The notes under the pieces were generated by a model. The model was not told where the DNA came from and did not search any database. It worked only from the letters and a program-made list of their open reading frames with translations. The position numbers and the translations under genes are program-made. Source: CAZVLE01 sp964627855 (lineage in GTDB: Bacteria; Bacillota; Dethiobacteria; DTU022). From it: a DNA stretch of 18,518 bases. Positions 1 through 7,535 of the stretch are shown piece by piece. Position 1 is the stretch's first letter. Each line of letters begins with the position of its first letter. The stretch spans positions 1 through 18,518 of the forward strand of contig CAZVLE010000062.1 in assembly GCA_964627855.1 (NCBI GenBank), written 5' to 3'.

Positions 1-297
1 CGCGCTCCCTCCCCCGATTGCCAGGACGGCGTCACATTTGACATCATTATAAATTTTAGCCCCTTCTTCGACTTCGTAATCGCGCGGGTTTGCCGAAAAA
101 TCAGTCCACAGCTGGTAATCAAGAGCAGCTTTTTTAAAAAATACAGCGGCTTTTTCAATCCAACCACAGTTCACAGTCCCCTGATCGGCAACAAGAAATA
201 CCTTTGATGAACCCAGGCGACTGCAGCTTTCTCCTACCTGGCTCAGGGATCCCGGCCCGAAAATTATTTCCGGGGTGACAAATTTACTGATATACAT
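1..297 (-). CDS. Iron-containing alcohol dehydrogenase family protein, 5' part only (truncated by window edge)
   Basis: The first 99 residues are visible, from an ATG at 297-295, and the frame runs open off the left edge. The N-terminus has the usual Fe-ADH layout: a short beta start (KFVTPEIIFGPGSL), a helix, a Rossmann-type strand (KVFLVADQG) and the GGGS nucleotide-binding turn at about residues 95-98. Family members are NAD(P)-linked, metal-dependent alcohol/aldehyde oxidoreductases, some of them regulatory homologues of the ErcA type. The metal-binding residues lie beyond the edge, so catalytic competence cannot be judged. An SD (AAGGCGGT) sits about 6 nt upstream of the ATG. It is the third co-directional gene after the channel and the small Cys protein, but a 205-nt gap suggests its own control. 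Family assignment is firm; the substrate is unknown. Confidence 0.85.
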   Translation of the reverse strand, partial: MYISKFVTPEIIFGPGSLSQVGESCSRLGSSKVFLVADQGTVNCGWIEKAAVFFKKAALDYQLWTDFSANPRDYEVEEGAKIYNDVKCDAVLAIGGGSA

Positions 298-383
298 TTT
301 ACTACCGCCTTTTAGTTATTAAGAAACTAGTGGGTAGCGTCTATATTCTCCGATTACAGTAACTATTCCTTTTCTTCATCATT

Positions 384-423
384 GAAACTAGTGCTCTGTC
401 AGTTAATGTTGTCAAGGCACTAG
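384..423 (-). promoter_or_regulatory. Repeats and inverted repeat upstream of the Fe-ADH gene
   Basis: The 10-mer GAAACTAGTG occurs at 323-332 and again at 384-393, 61 bp apart. The second copy also forms a 7-bp inverted repeat, CTAGTGC (388-394) with GCACTAG (417-423). On the minus strand a TTGACA hexamer is present at about 409-414, but the hexamer 17 bp further on is poor. This could be an operator region for the dehydrogenase. No known regulator's consensus is recognised. Confidence 0.3.
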
Positions 424-427
424 CATA

Positions 428-466
428 GTAACAGGCGCTTCTCTATGCAATTGAAGCGCCTGCTAC
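428..466 (-). terminator. Strong hairpin downstream of the small Cys protein (terminator-like, no U tract)
   Basis: Arms 428-441 and 453-466 pair over 14 positions with one mismatch (core CAGGCGCTTC / GAAGCGCCTG) around an 11-nt loop. It lies about 37 nt past the stop of the 503-766 gene on the minus strand. Neither strand has a T run directly after the stem, so it is either an mRNA-end stabiliser or a weak or factor-dependent terminator separating the channel genes from the Fe-ADH gene. Confidence 0.45.
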
Positions 467-502
467 GGGATCAAGAGGGCCTTTAGACTGGATCTTTTCA
501 GA

Positions 503-766
503 TCAGCTGCTTGCAGTAACGAGCGGTTCACGGTAACTTTTCCTCTCTTCAACAGGAGCCTCTTCACAAATTTCCGGGACTAAACCAAAACCGATATTGT
601 TTTCCATGATCTTTTTGCATCTATTTTTTTGTTCATCGTTGCAGCCGCAGCTTCTTGCTTCCTGGACAGTCAGTTTTTTTCCATAAGCGCCGGCGCTGCA
701 GAACATTACCCAGCCGTTAAGGCCCTGATACTCCTTCCAGTTTATGCAATTGACCATTTTTTCCAT
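503..766 (-). CDS. Small cysteine-module protein, paralogous to the N-terminus of the adjacent channel
   Basis: This 87-residue soluble protein has no signal peptide or membrane segment. I do not recognise a named family. Residues 7-65 align without gaps to residues 5-63 of the neighbouring channel, with 19 of 59 positions identical by hand count. Shared positions include Cys7, Trp10, Glu12-Tyr13, Gly18, Cys23, Gly41-Cys42, Cys50, Met54-Glu55, Gly59, Gly61 and Val63-Pro64-Glu65. An extra Cys40 and Cys67 are private to this copy. Four invariant cysteines suggest a metal site, an Fe-S site or disulfides, but that is inference. The C-terminus (about 68-87) is a charged, probably disordered tail. 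An SD (AAGGAG) precedes the ATG. The start is 46 nt after the channel stop, so the two are very likely co-transcribed. Confidence 0.8.
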   Translation of the reverse strand: MEKMVNCINWKEYQGLNGWVMFCSAGAYGKKLTVQEARSCGCNDEQKNRCKKIMENNIGFGLVPEICEEAPVEERKSYREPLVTASS

Positions 767-812
767 TATGTCCCTTCTCCTTTCAATTGTCAGTCACCGT
801 CTGCATCACCTT

Positions 813-1904
813 TTAAGTTTTCCCATTGGCTATGATTCCCTTGGGCAGGACCGGGCGCAGGTAGCAGGCCCAGTAGGCAATAGCGACAAAGACAACGCCT
901 CCGATAATATTACCCAGGGTGACCGGAATCAGGTTGTTGATAAAAAATGCCTGCCAGGTAATTCCCTGCAGCAGGACTGGCGCAGCTATGCTCTGGGCCA
1001 GCTCGCTTCCTTTGACCATGATACCCATTGGAACGAAGTACATATTTGCGATTGAGTGTTCGAATCCGGCTGCAACAAAAGCGGCGATGGGAATCATAAT
1101 CCCTAATATTTTGCTGATGGCATCTTTGCCGGCCATGGCAATCCATACAGCCAGGCAGACCAACCAGTTGCAAAGTATCCCCCTGAAGAAAGCTTCGCTC
1201 CAGGTCAGGCTTGTTTTGGCCGCCGCTATGTTCAGAATCCTCAGGGCAATTCCGCCATCGTTGGCTTTCCAGATCCCGGAATAGTAGAAGAGCGCAACAA
1301 CAACTAGGGCTCCTACAAAGTTGAACAGGTAAACCCAGAACCAATTGTTAAGGACCTGGCGTGCGGTGATTTTTTTATCCAGGTAGCCGGCCACCAACAG
1401 GTTATTGCCGGTGAAAAGCTCCGCTCCACCGAGAACAACCAGGATCAAGCCCAGAGAGAAGGAAATGCCACCGACCAGGCGGCTCAATCCATCACCGATA
1501 AAGAGTGAAAGGTCATTGGTTACCATGGTGAATAAAATTGCCCCCAGGGAAATATATGCTCCGGCCAGGATAGCAAGCATAATCAGAGAAGGAGCGGCGG
1601 TTGCAGCTTTTTTTTGCGAGACGCCGACCACAGTTCTGGCAATTTCCGGGGGTGGATCGCATGAGGGCACAGCTGCCGGGACCTGAGTGACCTGAGGCAC
1701 AGGTTCGGGCAACTCTTCCGGGACTACCCCCCTGCCTACTGCGTATTCCATCGCTTTCATACACTCGACCCTTTTTTCCGGGCTGCAGCCGATTGCCGCT
1801 AAAAAATTGGCATTGACCGGCCTGTTGAAAGCGGCCAGTTCGCAGTAGCAGATGTGTCCCGCTACTGAATCGTACTCGTTCCAGAAGGCGCATTTTTCTG
1901 TCAT
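813..1904 (-). CDS. Formate/nitrite transporter (FNT) family channel with an N-terminal cysteine module
   Basis: The protein has 363 residues, about 90-100 more than typical FNT channels. Residues 1-65 are a Cys-rich module (Cys5, 21, 40, 48; W-x-E-Y at 8-11), followed by a Pro-rich linker (64-90). The channel follows from about 105 with roughly six membrane helices. FNT signatures are clear: GAELFTGN (160-167), GILCNWLVCLAVW (242-254), GFEHSIANM with the expected pore histidine at 283, and LIPVTLGNIIGG (325-336). FNT proteins are pentameric channels for formate, nitrite or hydrosulfide. Formate is the favoured guess because the window also carries fhs, but the substrate is not proven. An SD (GGGAGG) lies about 8 nt before the ATG. 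The N-terminal module would sit on the cytoplasmic face, where other FNT N-termini gate the pore. Confidence 0.9.
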   Translation of the reverse strand: MTEKCAFWNEYDSVAGHICYCELAAFNRPVNANFLAAIGCSPEKRVECMKAMEYAVGRGVVPEELPEPVPQVTQVPAAVPSCDPPPEIARTVVGVSQKKAATAAPSLIMLAILAGAYISLGAILFTMVTNDLSLFIGDGLSRLVGGISFSLGLILVVLGGAELFTGNNLLVAGYLDKKITARQVLNNWFWVYLFNFVGALVVVALFYYSGIWKANDGGIALRILNIAAAKTSLTWSEAFFRGILCNWLVCLAVWIAMAGKDAISKILGIMIPIAAFVAAGFEHSIANMYFVPMGIMVKGSELAQSIAAPVLLQGITWQAFFINNLIPVTLGNIIGGVVFVAIAYWACYLRPVLPKGIIANGKT

Positions 1905-2077
1905 TGAAATATCCTCCCTTCTTTTTGGTGCCTGGTGCTTGCTTTACTTGTCAATTCATTAATAAGCAATATTTGTGCCAACAACTAAAGATGCTTCCAT
2001 AAACAGTTTGACCCATTGCTGTTGCTCTTAGAGAGTGCCGTGCCTCTTTAAGAGCCAGGTACCGTCAGATATATGAC

Positions 2078-2098
2078 GTAAACAGGTAACTTGTTTAC
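2078..2098. promoter_or_regulatory. Palindromic operator candidate GTAAACA-N7-TGTTTAC
   Basis: This is a perfect 7-bp inverted repeat with a 7-nt spacer. Its left end shares one base with the preceding CGTCA-N6-TGACG palindrome. It lies about 175 bp upstream of the channel start and about 190 bp upstream of mfd. The half-site spacing suits a dimeric helix-turn-helix protein binding one DNA face. It is not a recognised FNR, Rex or CcpA site. Confidence 0.35.
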
Positions 2099-2193
2099 CC
2101 ACGGTTTGTATGCTTTCCTCTCCAGGGTTGCTACAAGGCGCATTCTTTCATAACCTGCGAAGGTTTTTTTGGTCTGCTCTGAATGTAGAGGTG

Positions 2194-2202
2194 TGATATA
2201 AT
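2194..2202 (+). promoter_or_regulatory. Extended -10 promoter for mfd (TGATATAAT)
   Basis: A perfect TATAAT at 2197-2202 is preceded by TGn, the extended -10 motif. No good -35 hexamer lies 16-18 bp upstream, as is common for extended -10 promoters. Transcription would start near 2209 and give a leader of about 78 nt before mfd. Confidence 0.55.
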
Positions 2203-2286
2203 CAAGCAGGTATTGAGGGGCGAGTATTTTCCCTTCTATTTTGATGTACTCAAGTTAATAATTTACCAGCAAGGTGGTTTTTTTGT

Positions 2287-5200
2287 TTGCTCAAGGATTA
2301 CCTTAAACTGTGGTCTAATAATGATTCTTTTAATCTTTTAAGTGAGGGAATAGACACTGATCATAGCTACCGGGCCCTCGTTACAGGACTGGCCGGCAGC
2401 GCACTGGTCTACTTCATGGCAGCGCTGGCAGAGGTCAGAGCCGGTAAAGTAGTCGTTGTAACCGCTGATATTCCAACTGCTGAGAGGATTTGCCTCCAAC
2501 TGGAATCTTTTCTACCAGGTCAGATCAGGTTTCTACCACCCAGGGAATTATTTCTTGGCGGTGAAGTGTTAACCCGCAGTGCAGAGTTACAGAATCGTCG
2601 TGTCTCTTTCATGCAATGGCTCAAAGGTGATGAAAATGGTATCTATGTAGCACCAGTTGCTGCTTTTGCCACGAAAGCTCTTCCTCCTGAGAGGTGGAAC
2701 AACATGGCGTTGACCCTTGAAGTGGGGCAGAAGCTTGATCGCCAGGAGCTTCTGGCGATGTTGATCGACAGGGGTTATGAGCGGGTTGCTTTAACGGACA
2801 ATAGGGGTCAGTTCAGCGCCAGAGGAGACCTTGTAGATGTCTTTTCACCTGCTCTCGAAGAGCCGATAAGGATCGAATTCTTTGACAACCTGATAGAGAA
2901 TCTGCGCTACTATGACCCGGAAACTCAAAAAACATCGGGTCAAGCAGAAAGGGTGATCCTCTTTCCGGCTCGTGAATTGATCTTGCCTGAAAACGCTTAT
3001 CTTGCAGGCAGGGAAAAAATTGCTGCCAGTCTCGATCGGATCCAGTCTCGTCTGCAAAAAAAGGGCCAAAGCGAAGCGGCACAGCAACTGCTGCAGAAAG
3101 TTGACAGGCATCTGGAACGTTTACAGGATCCCGGAGCCCTTGACTTGCTCAGCCTTTACCTGCCTTTTATTTATGATCAACAATACTCCCTCCTTGACTA
3201 TATTCCCCCGGAGAGCCTGGTATTGATGGACGAACCGGATAAGGTGGCTGAAAAACTTGATTTGCTGGGCAAGGAAATGCTGGAGTACAACGCAGGATCA
3301 ATTATCGATGCTGAGTTCCTGGGTTCAGGGCAGGATCTGTTAATTCGTCCGGAGAAACTGGCAGGTCATATAAGGTGCCCGATGATTGCCTGCGCATCGT
3401 TTCTAACTACCGGGGGAATAATCGAACCGGACAGTATAGTCGACTTCACCGGCAGAGAGGTGTCTCTGTACCACGGACAGTGGTCTCTTCTGAAAAATGA
3501 TCTTAACAGCTGGCACAATAAGGGCTACCAGACTTTATTAGTGGCCGAGTCTGAAGAGCGCGGCCGTAATATAAAAAAGCTGCTTGAAGAAGACAGTTCC
3601 TGCATTCTTGATCATAATCATAATGCCAGAGATAACCTCTGCTATGATTCCGCTAAAGTGATTATTGAAAGCGGTAGCCTTGAAGAAGGCTTTATCGTCG
3701 ATGACCTGCAATTGGTGCTCTTAACTGAAAATAACATTGTTCCTCGTAAAAGAAAAAAGAAGACAATGCTGCCGGCTAAAGGCAAAGGACTTAGTGATTA
3801 CCGTGAACTTGCAGTTGGCGATTATGTGGTTCATGAGCATCATGGAATTGGACTTTATCAGGGCATGCATCTTCTAGAGGTTAATGGTGTTAGACGGGAT
3901 TACCTGCATTTAAAATATAGGGGAACCGATAAGCTTTATTTACCGGTCGACCAGGTTGGTTTGATTCAGAAATATTCGGGGGGCGCAGGTCAGGCACCTC
4001 AATTGCACAGTCTGGGCGGAGGGGAATGGCGACGTCTCAGAAGAAAAGTTGATCGTTCTGTAGAGAAACTTGCCCGGGAGCTTCTTTCACTTTATGCTGC
4101 CAGGCAGGCGGTGGCTGGTCACAAGTTTGGGCCTGATCATCCCTGGCAGGAGGAATTCGAAATGAACTTTCCTTTTGCAGAAACGGCCGACCAGTTAAGG
4201 GCCATCAATGATGTTAAGGCAGACCTGGAAAAAGAACACCCCATGGATCGCCTGATCTGCGGTGATGTCGGTTACGGAAAAACTGAAGTAGCCATGAGGG
4301 CAGCCTTTAAGGTGATCATGGAGGGCAAGCAGGTAGCTATCCTCGTTCCTACAACTGTATTAGCCCAACAACATTTGAGAACATTTTCTGAAAGATTCGG
4401 GTCTTTTCCTTTTAAAATTGCCCAGCTCAGCCGATTTTTATCGCCTGCTAAACAGAAAGAGGTTATAGCAGATCTGGCCAAGGGAAAGATAGATCTGGTC
4501 ATCGGTACACACCGCTTGCTTTCTAAAGATATCAGCTTTAAAGATCTCGGGCTTCTCGTTATCGACGAGGAACAGCGCTTTGGCGTCCGCCAGAAGGAAA
4601 AGTTAAAGCAGATGCGCCTGGAGGTTGATACTCTGACCATGACAGCGACGCCAATACCGCGCACCCTCCACCTTTCTCTGGCAGGAGCCAGGGACTTAAG
4701 CATCATCGATACACCACCGGAAAACCGCTATCCTGTTCAGACCTATGTCATCGAATATTCCGATAACCTGGTATTGGAAGCTGTCCAGCGTGAATTAAAA
4801 CGTCATGGGCAGGTCTACATTGTCTATAACAGGGTGCAGAATATCGAGTTGTTTACTCAAAAGCTGCGAAAGTTGTTTCCGCAAACCGCGATTGCCGTTG
4901 GACACGGCCAGATGTCAGGCAAAATCCTTGAAAAAGTGATGGCTGATTTTCAGGAAGGCTTCTACCAGGTGTTAGTTAGCTCTACCATTATTGAATCGGG
5001 ACTTGATATTCCTAATGTCAACACTCTGATCGTTTATGATGCTGATCATTTTGGTTTAGCCCAACTTTATCAGATCAGGGGCCGGGTTGGCCGCTCGGAT
5101 CGTATCGCCTATGCTTACCTGACTTACAGGAAAGGTAAAACCGTCTCAGAAGCAGCGCGTAAACGCCTCAGGGCGATTAAAGAATTTACAGAACTCGGTT

Positions 5201-5829
5201 CAGGTTTTAAGATTGCTCTTCGTGACCTTGAGATTCGGGGTGCCGGCAATATTCTTGGTGCCGAACAACATGGTTTTATAACAGCAGTTGGCTTTGATCT
5301 TTATGTGAAACTGCTCGATCAGGCAGTGGCGGTACTGAAAAATGAACAGCGTGAAGAGAGAGTTAATCCGCGTCTGGAATTAAAGGTCAACGCTTACCTC
5401 CCCTCTGACTATATTTCTTCCCAGGCGGAAAAAGTCGATTTTTATCAGCGGCTTTACAATGCTCAGACTCTTGACCAGGTCAAAACTCTGGAAGAAGAAC
5501 TGGTCGACCGCTATGGGACTCTACCCGAAGCGGCTTTATCATTGCAAAAAGTTGCCACAATCAGAGTTTTGGCTGCTGATTTAGGTCTGGAACATCTGGA
5601 GCAACAAAAAAAGATTGTTTTTAAATTTAAACCCGGTTACTGCGACAATCTTTTGCAGGCCCTGGAAAATAGCAGCCTGATAAGGGAAAAGCTGCTGGTT
5701 AAATCTGAAAACCCTTTAATCCTGGAATGGCACGCAGACCCGCAGAACCTTAATCTGCTTGATCAGATCATTCAGTTGCTACAAGCTATGCAGGAAGTGC
5801 TAAAAGCCCTGGCGGTGGCTGCCCGGTAG
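2287..5829 (+). CDS. mfd: Transcription-repair coupling factor Mfd
   Basis: The 1180-residue ATPase removes stalled RNA polymerase at lesions and recruits UvrA. The N-terminal UvrB-like region (about 30-350) is followed by a linker domain. The RNA-polymerase-interacting CarD/RID-like domain (about 505-570) carries GDYVVHEHHGIG at 511-522. The SF2/RecG-like translocase has Walker A GDVGYGKT (659-666), Walker B DEEQRFG (760-766), and conserved motifs ESGLDIP (903-909) and QIRGRVGRSDR (929-939). The TRCF C-terminal domain occupies about the last 150 residues. Length matches Bacillus Mfd. The start is TTG at 2287, supported by an SD-like AAGGTGG about 9 nt upstream and by an N-terminus (MLKDYLKLW) resembling homologues. 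It heads the plus-strand cluster. In Bacillus spoVT follows mfd, but here the spoVB-like gene follows after 51 nt. Confidence 0.97.
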   Translation: MLKDYLKLWSNNDSFNLLSEGIDTDHSYRALVTGLAGSALVYFMAALAEVRAGKVVVVTADIPTAERICLQLESFLPGQIRFLPPRELFLGGEVLTRSAELQNRRVSFMQWLKGDENGIYVAPVAAFATKALPPERWNNMALTLEVGQKLDRQELLAMLIDRGYERVALTDNRGQFSARGDLVDVFSPALEEPIRIEFFDNLIENLRYYDPETQKTSGQAERVILFPARELILPENAYLAGREKIAASLDRIQSRLQKKGQSEAAQQLLQKVDRHLERLQDPGALDLLSLYLPFIYDQQYSLLDYIPPESLVLMDEPDKVAEKLDLLGKEMLEYNAGSIIDAEFLGSGQDLLIRPEKLAGHIRCPMIACASFLTTGGIIEPDSIVDFTGREVSLYHGQWSLLKNDLNSWHNKGYQTLLVAESEERGRNIKKLLEEDSSCILDHNHNARDNLCYDSAKVIIESGSLEEGFIVDDLQLVLLTENNIVPRKRKKKTMLPAKGKGLSDYRELAVGDYVVHEHHGIGLYQGMHLLEVNGVRRDYLHLKYRGTDKLYLPVDQVGLIQKYSGGAGQAPQLHSLGGGEWRRLRRKVDRSVEKLARELLSLYAARQAVAGHKFGPDHPWQEEFEMNFPFAETADQLRAINDVKADLEKEHPMDRLICGDVGYGKTEVAMRAAFKVIMEGKQVAILVPTTVLAQQHLRTFSERFGSFPFKIAQLSRFLSPAKQKEVIADLAKGKIDLVIGTHRLLSKDISFKDLGLLVIDEEQRFGVRQKEKLKQMRLEVDTLTMTATPIPRTLHLSLAGARDLSIIDTPPENRYPVQTYVIEYSDNLVLEAVQRELKRHGQVYIVYNRVQNIELFTQKLRKLFPQTAIAVGHGQMSGKILEKVMADFQEGFYQVLVSSTIIESGLDIPNVNTLIVYDADHFGLAQLYQIRGRVGRSDRIAYAYLTYRKGKTVSEAARKRLRAIKEFTELGSGFKIALRDLEIRGAGNILGAEQHGFITAVGFDLYVKLLDQAVAVLKNEQREERVNPRLELKVNAYLPSDYISSQAEKVDFYQRLYNAQTLDQVKTLEEELVDRYGTLPEAALSLQKVATIRVLAADLGLEHLEQQKKIVFKFKPGYCDNLLQALENSSLIREKLLVKSENPLILEWHADPQNLNLLDQIIQLLQAMQEVLKALAVAAR

Positions 5830-5837
5830 CATGCCTG

Positions 5838-5846
5838 TGTTATAAT
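5838..5846 (+). promoter_or_regulatory. Extended -10 promoter before the spoVB-like gene (TGTTATAAT)
   Basis: TATAAT at 5841-5846 with TGn directly upstream lies in the 51-nt mfd/spoVB gap. It is flanked by a short inverted repeat, CCTGT / ACAGG. No clear -35 is seen because the upstream bases are mfd coding sequence. It would give the downstream gene a start independent of mfd. Confidence 0.5.
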
Positions 5847-5880
5847 ACAGGTCAGTAAAGAGCGAAGAAGGTTTGTTAAA

Positions 5881-7506
5881 TTGCCCATTAATAACTCAGC
5901 CTTTGTTAAAGGTGCTGCTATTCTTGCTGTAGCCGGCATTGCTTCCCGGGTTGTCGGTGCTGTTTTCCGAGTTGTTTTAGCTGCCATACTTGGAGATGAA
6001 GGTATTGGGTTATATCAATATGCTTATCCTATTTACTCGACCCTGCTGGTTATCTCCACAGCAGGCATACCGGTTGCCCTCTCTAAAATTATGGCCGAGA
6101 AGATAGCTCTTCATGATTATCAAGAGGCTGCCAGGGTATTTCGCATCGCTTTTATTTTACTTGCCCTGAGCGGAATGGCTATTAGCCTTTTACTTTTTTA
6201 CGGGGCTGATTTTATTTCTCTCGTTATCATTAAAGATATTAAAGCAGTTTTGCCGATCATGGCTATCGCCCCGGCTATTTTATTCGTGACGATCATGGCT
6301 TCTTTTCGTGGCTTTTTTCAGGGCCAGCAGAACATGGTTCCCACAGCCTTATCCCAGTTGCTCGAGCAGATAGTGCGGGTGGGTTTTTCTATCTTTATGG
6401 TTATCTATCTGCTTCCGGTGGGCCTGGAATATGCGGCAGCCGGAGCTACGTCTGGGGCGGCAGCCGGTGGGTTGGCCGGTCTGATGTTATTGATGGTTCT
6501 TTACTGGCGCAAAAGGACTTTGCTGCAAGAGCAGTCTCTCTCTCAAAATGAACATAATCCCGAATCAGTGAAAAAAATAATCGGCCGCATTCTTGGCCTG
6601 GCCATACCGGTTACCATTGGTGGCTTGGTCATACCCTTGCTTAGTTTGATTGACCTGGCTATAGTGCCGAGACAACTTCAGGCCGCCGGGTTTGATATGG
6701 AGACAGCAAGGGCGCTTTACGGGCAGTTGACAGGAATGGCCGGGTCGGTTGTTTATTTTCCCAATGTTATTGCCCTGGCCCTGGGTATGAGCCTCGTTCC
6801 GGCCATCTCGGAAGCCTATGCCCTCCGGAATAAAAAACTAATACAAAGTAGAACTGCCATAGCTGTTAAACTGACGGTATTATTCTCTCTCCCCTCGGCA
6901 CTGGGCCTATTTATTCTTGCAGAACCGATCACTGTATTGCTGTTTAATAATGCCCAGGCTGGTTTTGCCCTGGCCTACATGTCCTGGTCAGTAATACCGC
7001 TCTGTCTTTATGTAACGACAACCGGCCTGATCCAGGGCCTGGGCCGGCCCGTTATACCTGCAATCAATATGTTCTACGGTGGACTGGTTAAGACTATCCT
7101 GGCCTGGTTTTTAACTGCTGTTCCTGAATTGAATGTCGGTGGGGCAGCCATTGCTTCAATGGTTGGGCTTTCAGTGGCCGCCGCCTTAAATTTATCCCAT
7201 GTATCAAGGTTAACTGGTTGGCAAGCTCATTTACGGGAATTAGTCGTTCTACCCGGACTGGCCGTAGCGGTAATGTCAGGATTTGTTTATGTGCTCTATG
7301 AATTGGTGAGCCTGCTTCTGGGAGACCTTTTTTCAGCAGGTCTGGTGAACGGTTTGGCTACCATGTTTGCTATAATCAGTGGCACGGTAATCTATGGCTT
7401 AATGCTTACCCTGATCGGCAGCCTGAAGAAAGAGGAACTGGCCATGATTCCCCTGGGTGGTTCCCGATTGGTTAAGGTAGCAACCAGACTGAGAATCTTT
7501 AAATAA
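5881..7506 (+). CDS. SpoVB/MurJ-type membrane flippase (polysaccharide biosynthesis/MVF superfamily)
   Basis: This 541-residue, very hydrophobic protein has about 14 predicted membrane helices and belongs to the MOP superfamily branch that includes SpoVB, YtgP/MurJ and Wzx. The N-terminal FVKGAAILAVAGIASRVVGAVFR and the GLYQYAYPIY stretch are characteristic. Family members flip undecaprenyl-linked precursors such as lipid II across the membrane. Position between mfd and mazG matches Bacillus yabM and the clostridial spoVB gene. Since neighbouring sporulation genes are missing here, a vegetative envelope role is as likely as spore cortex synthesis. The start is TTG at 5881, with GAAGAAGG about 10 nt upstream. 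Another MurJ-like role cannot be excluded from sequence. Confidence 0.85.
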   Translation: MPINNSAFVKGAAILAVAGIASRVVGAVFRVVLAAILGDEGIGLYQYAYPIYSTLLVISTAGIPVALSKIMAEKIALHDYQEAARVFRIAFILLALSGMAISLLLFYGADFISLVIIKDIKAVLPIMAIAPAILFVTIMASFRGFFQGQQNMVPTALSQLLEQIVRVGFSIFMVIYLLPVGLEYAAAGATSGAAAGGLAGLMLLMVLYWRKRTLLQEQSLSQNEHNPESVKKIIGRILGLAIPVTIGGLVIPLLSLIDLAIVPRQLQAAGFDMETARALYGQLTGMAGSVVYFPNVIALALGMSLVPAISEAYALRNKKLIQSRTAIAVKLTVLFSLPSALGLFILAEPITVLLFNNAQAGFALAYMSWSVIPLCLYVTTTGLIQGLGRPVIPAINMFYGGLVKTILAWFLTAVPELNVGGAAIASMVGLSVAAALNLSHVSRLTGWQAHLRELVVLPGLAVAVMSGFVYVLYELVSLLLGDLFSAGLVNGLATMFAIISGTVIYGLMLTLIGSLKKEELAMIPLGGSRLVKVATRLRIFK

Positions 7507-7535
7507 ATCAACTGAATTATTGGTAAGGTGATCAA

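Larger units (their letters stand above)
1905..2286. other. Divergent intergenic region between the channel gene and mfd
   Basis: These 382 nt have no convincing ORF. They hold several small palindromes: CTCTT-T-AAGAG at about 2044-2054, CGTCA-N6-TGACG (2063-2067 / 2074-2078) and GTAAACA-N7-TGTTTAC (2078-2098). A mini-hairpin with a T run lies at 2152-2170 (AACCT-GCGA-AGGTT then T5). The mfd extended -10 element follows near 2200. The clustering between two divergent genes suggests regulator binding. No regulator family is assigned. Confidence 0.45.

Noticed and set aside
813..1055. Plus-strand ORFs at 744-1055, 919-1284 and 1405-1686.
   Set aside because: They lie antisense to the well-supported FNT channel gene, have no SD and show no recognisable domain.
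2152..2170. Mini-hairpin with T run as a terminator upstream of mfd.
   Set aside because: The stem is only 5 bp and no gene on the plus strand ends upstream of it.
4272..4706. Minus-strand 144-aa ORF inside mfd.
   Set aside because: It is antisense to the Mfd translocase motifs, with no SD and low-complexity composition.
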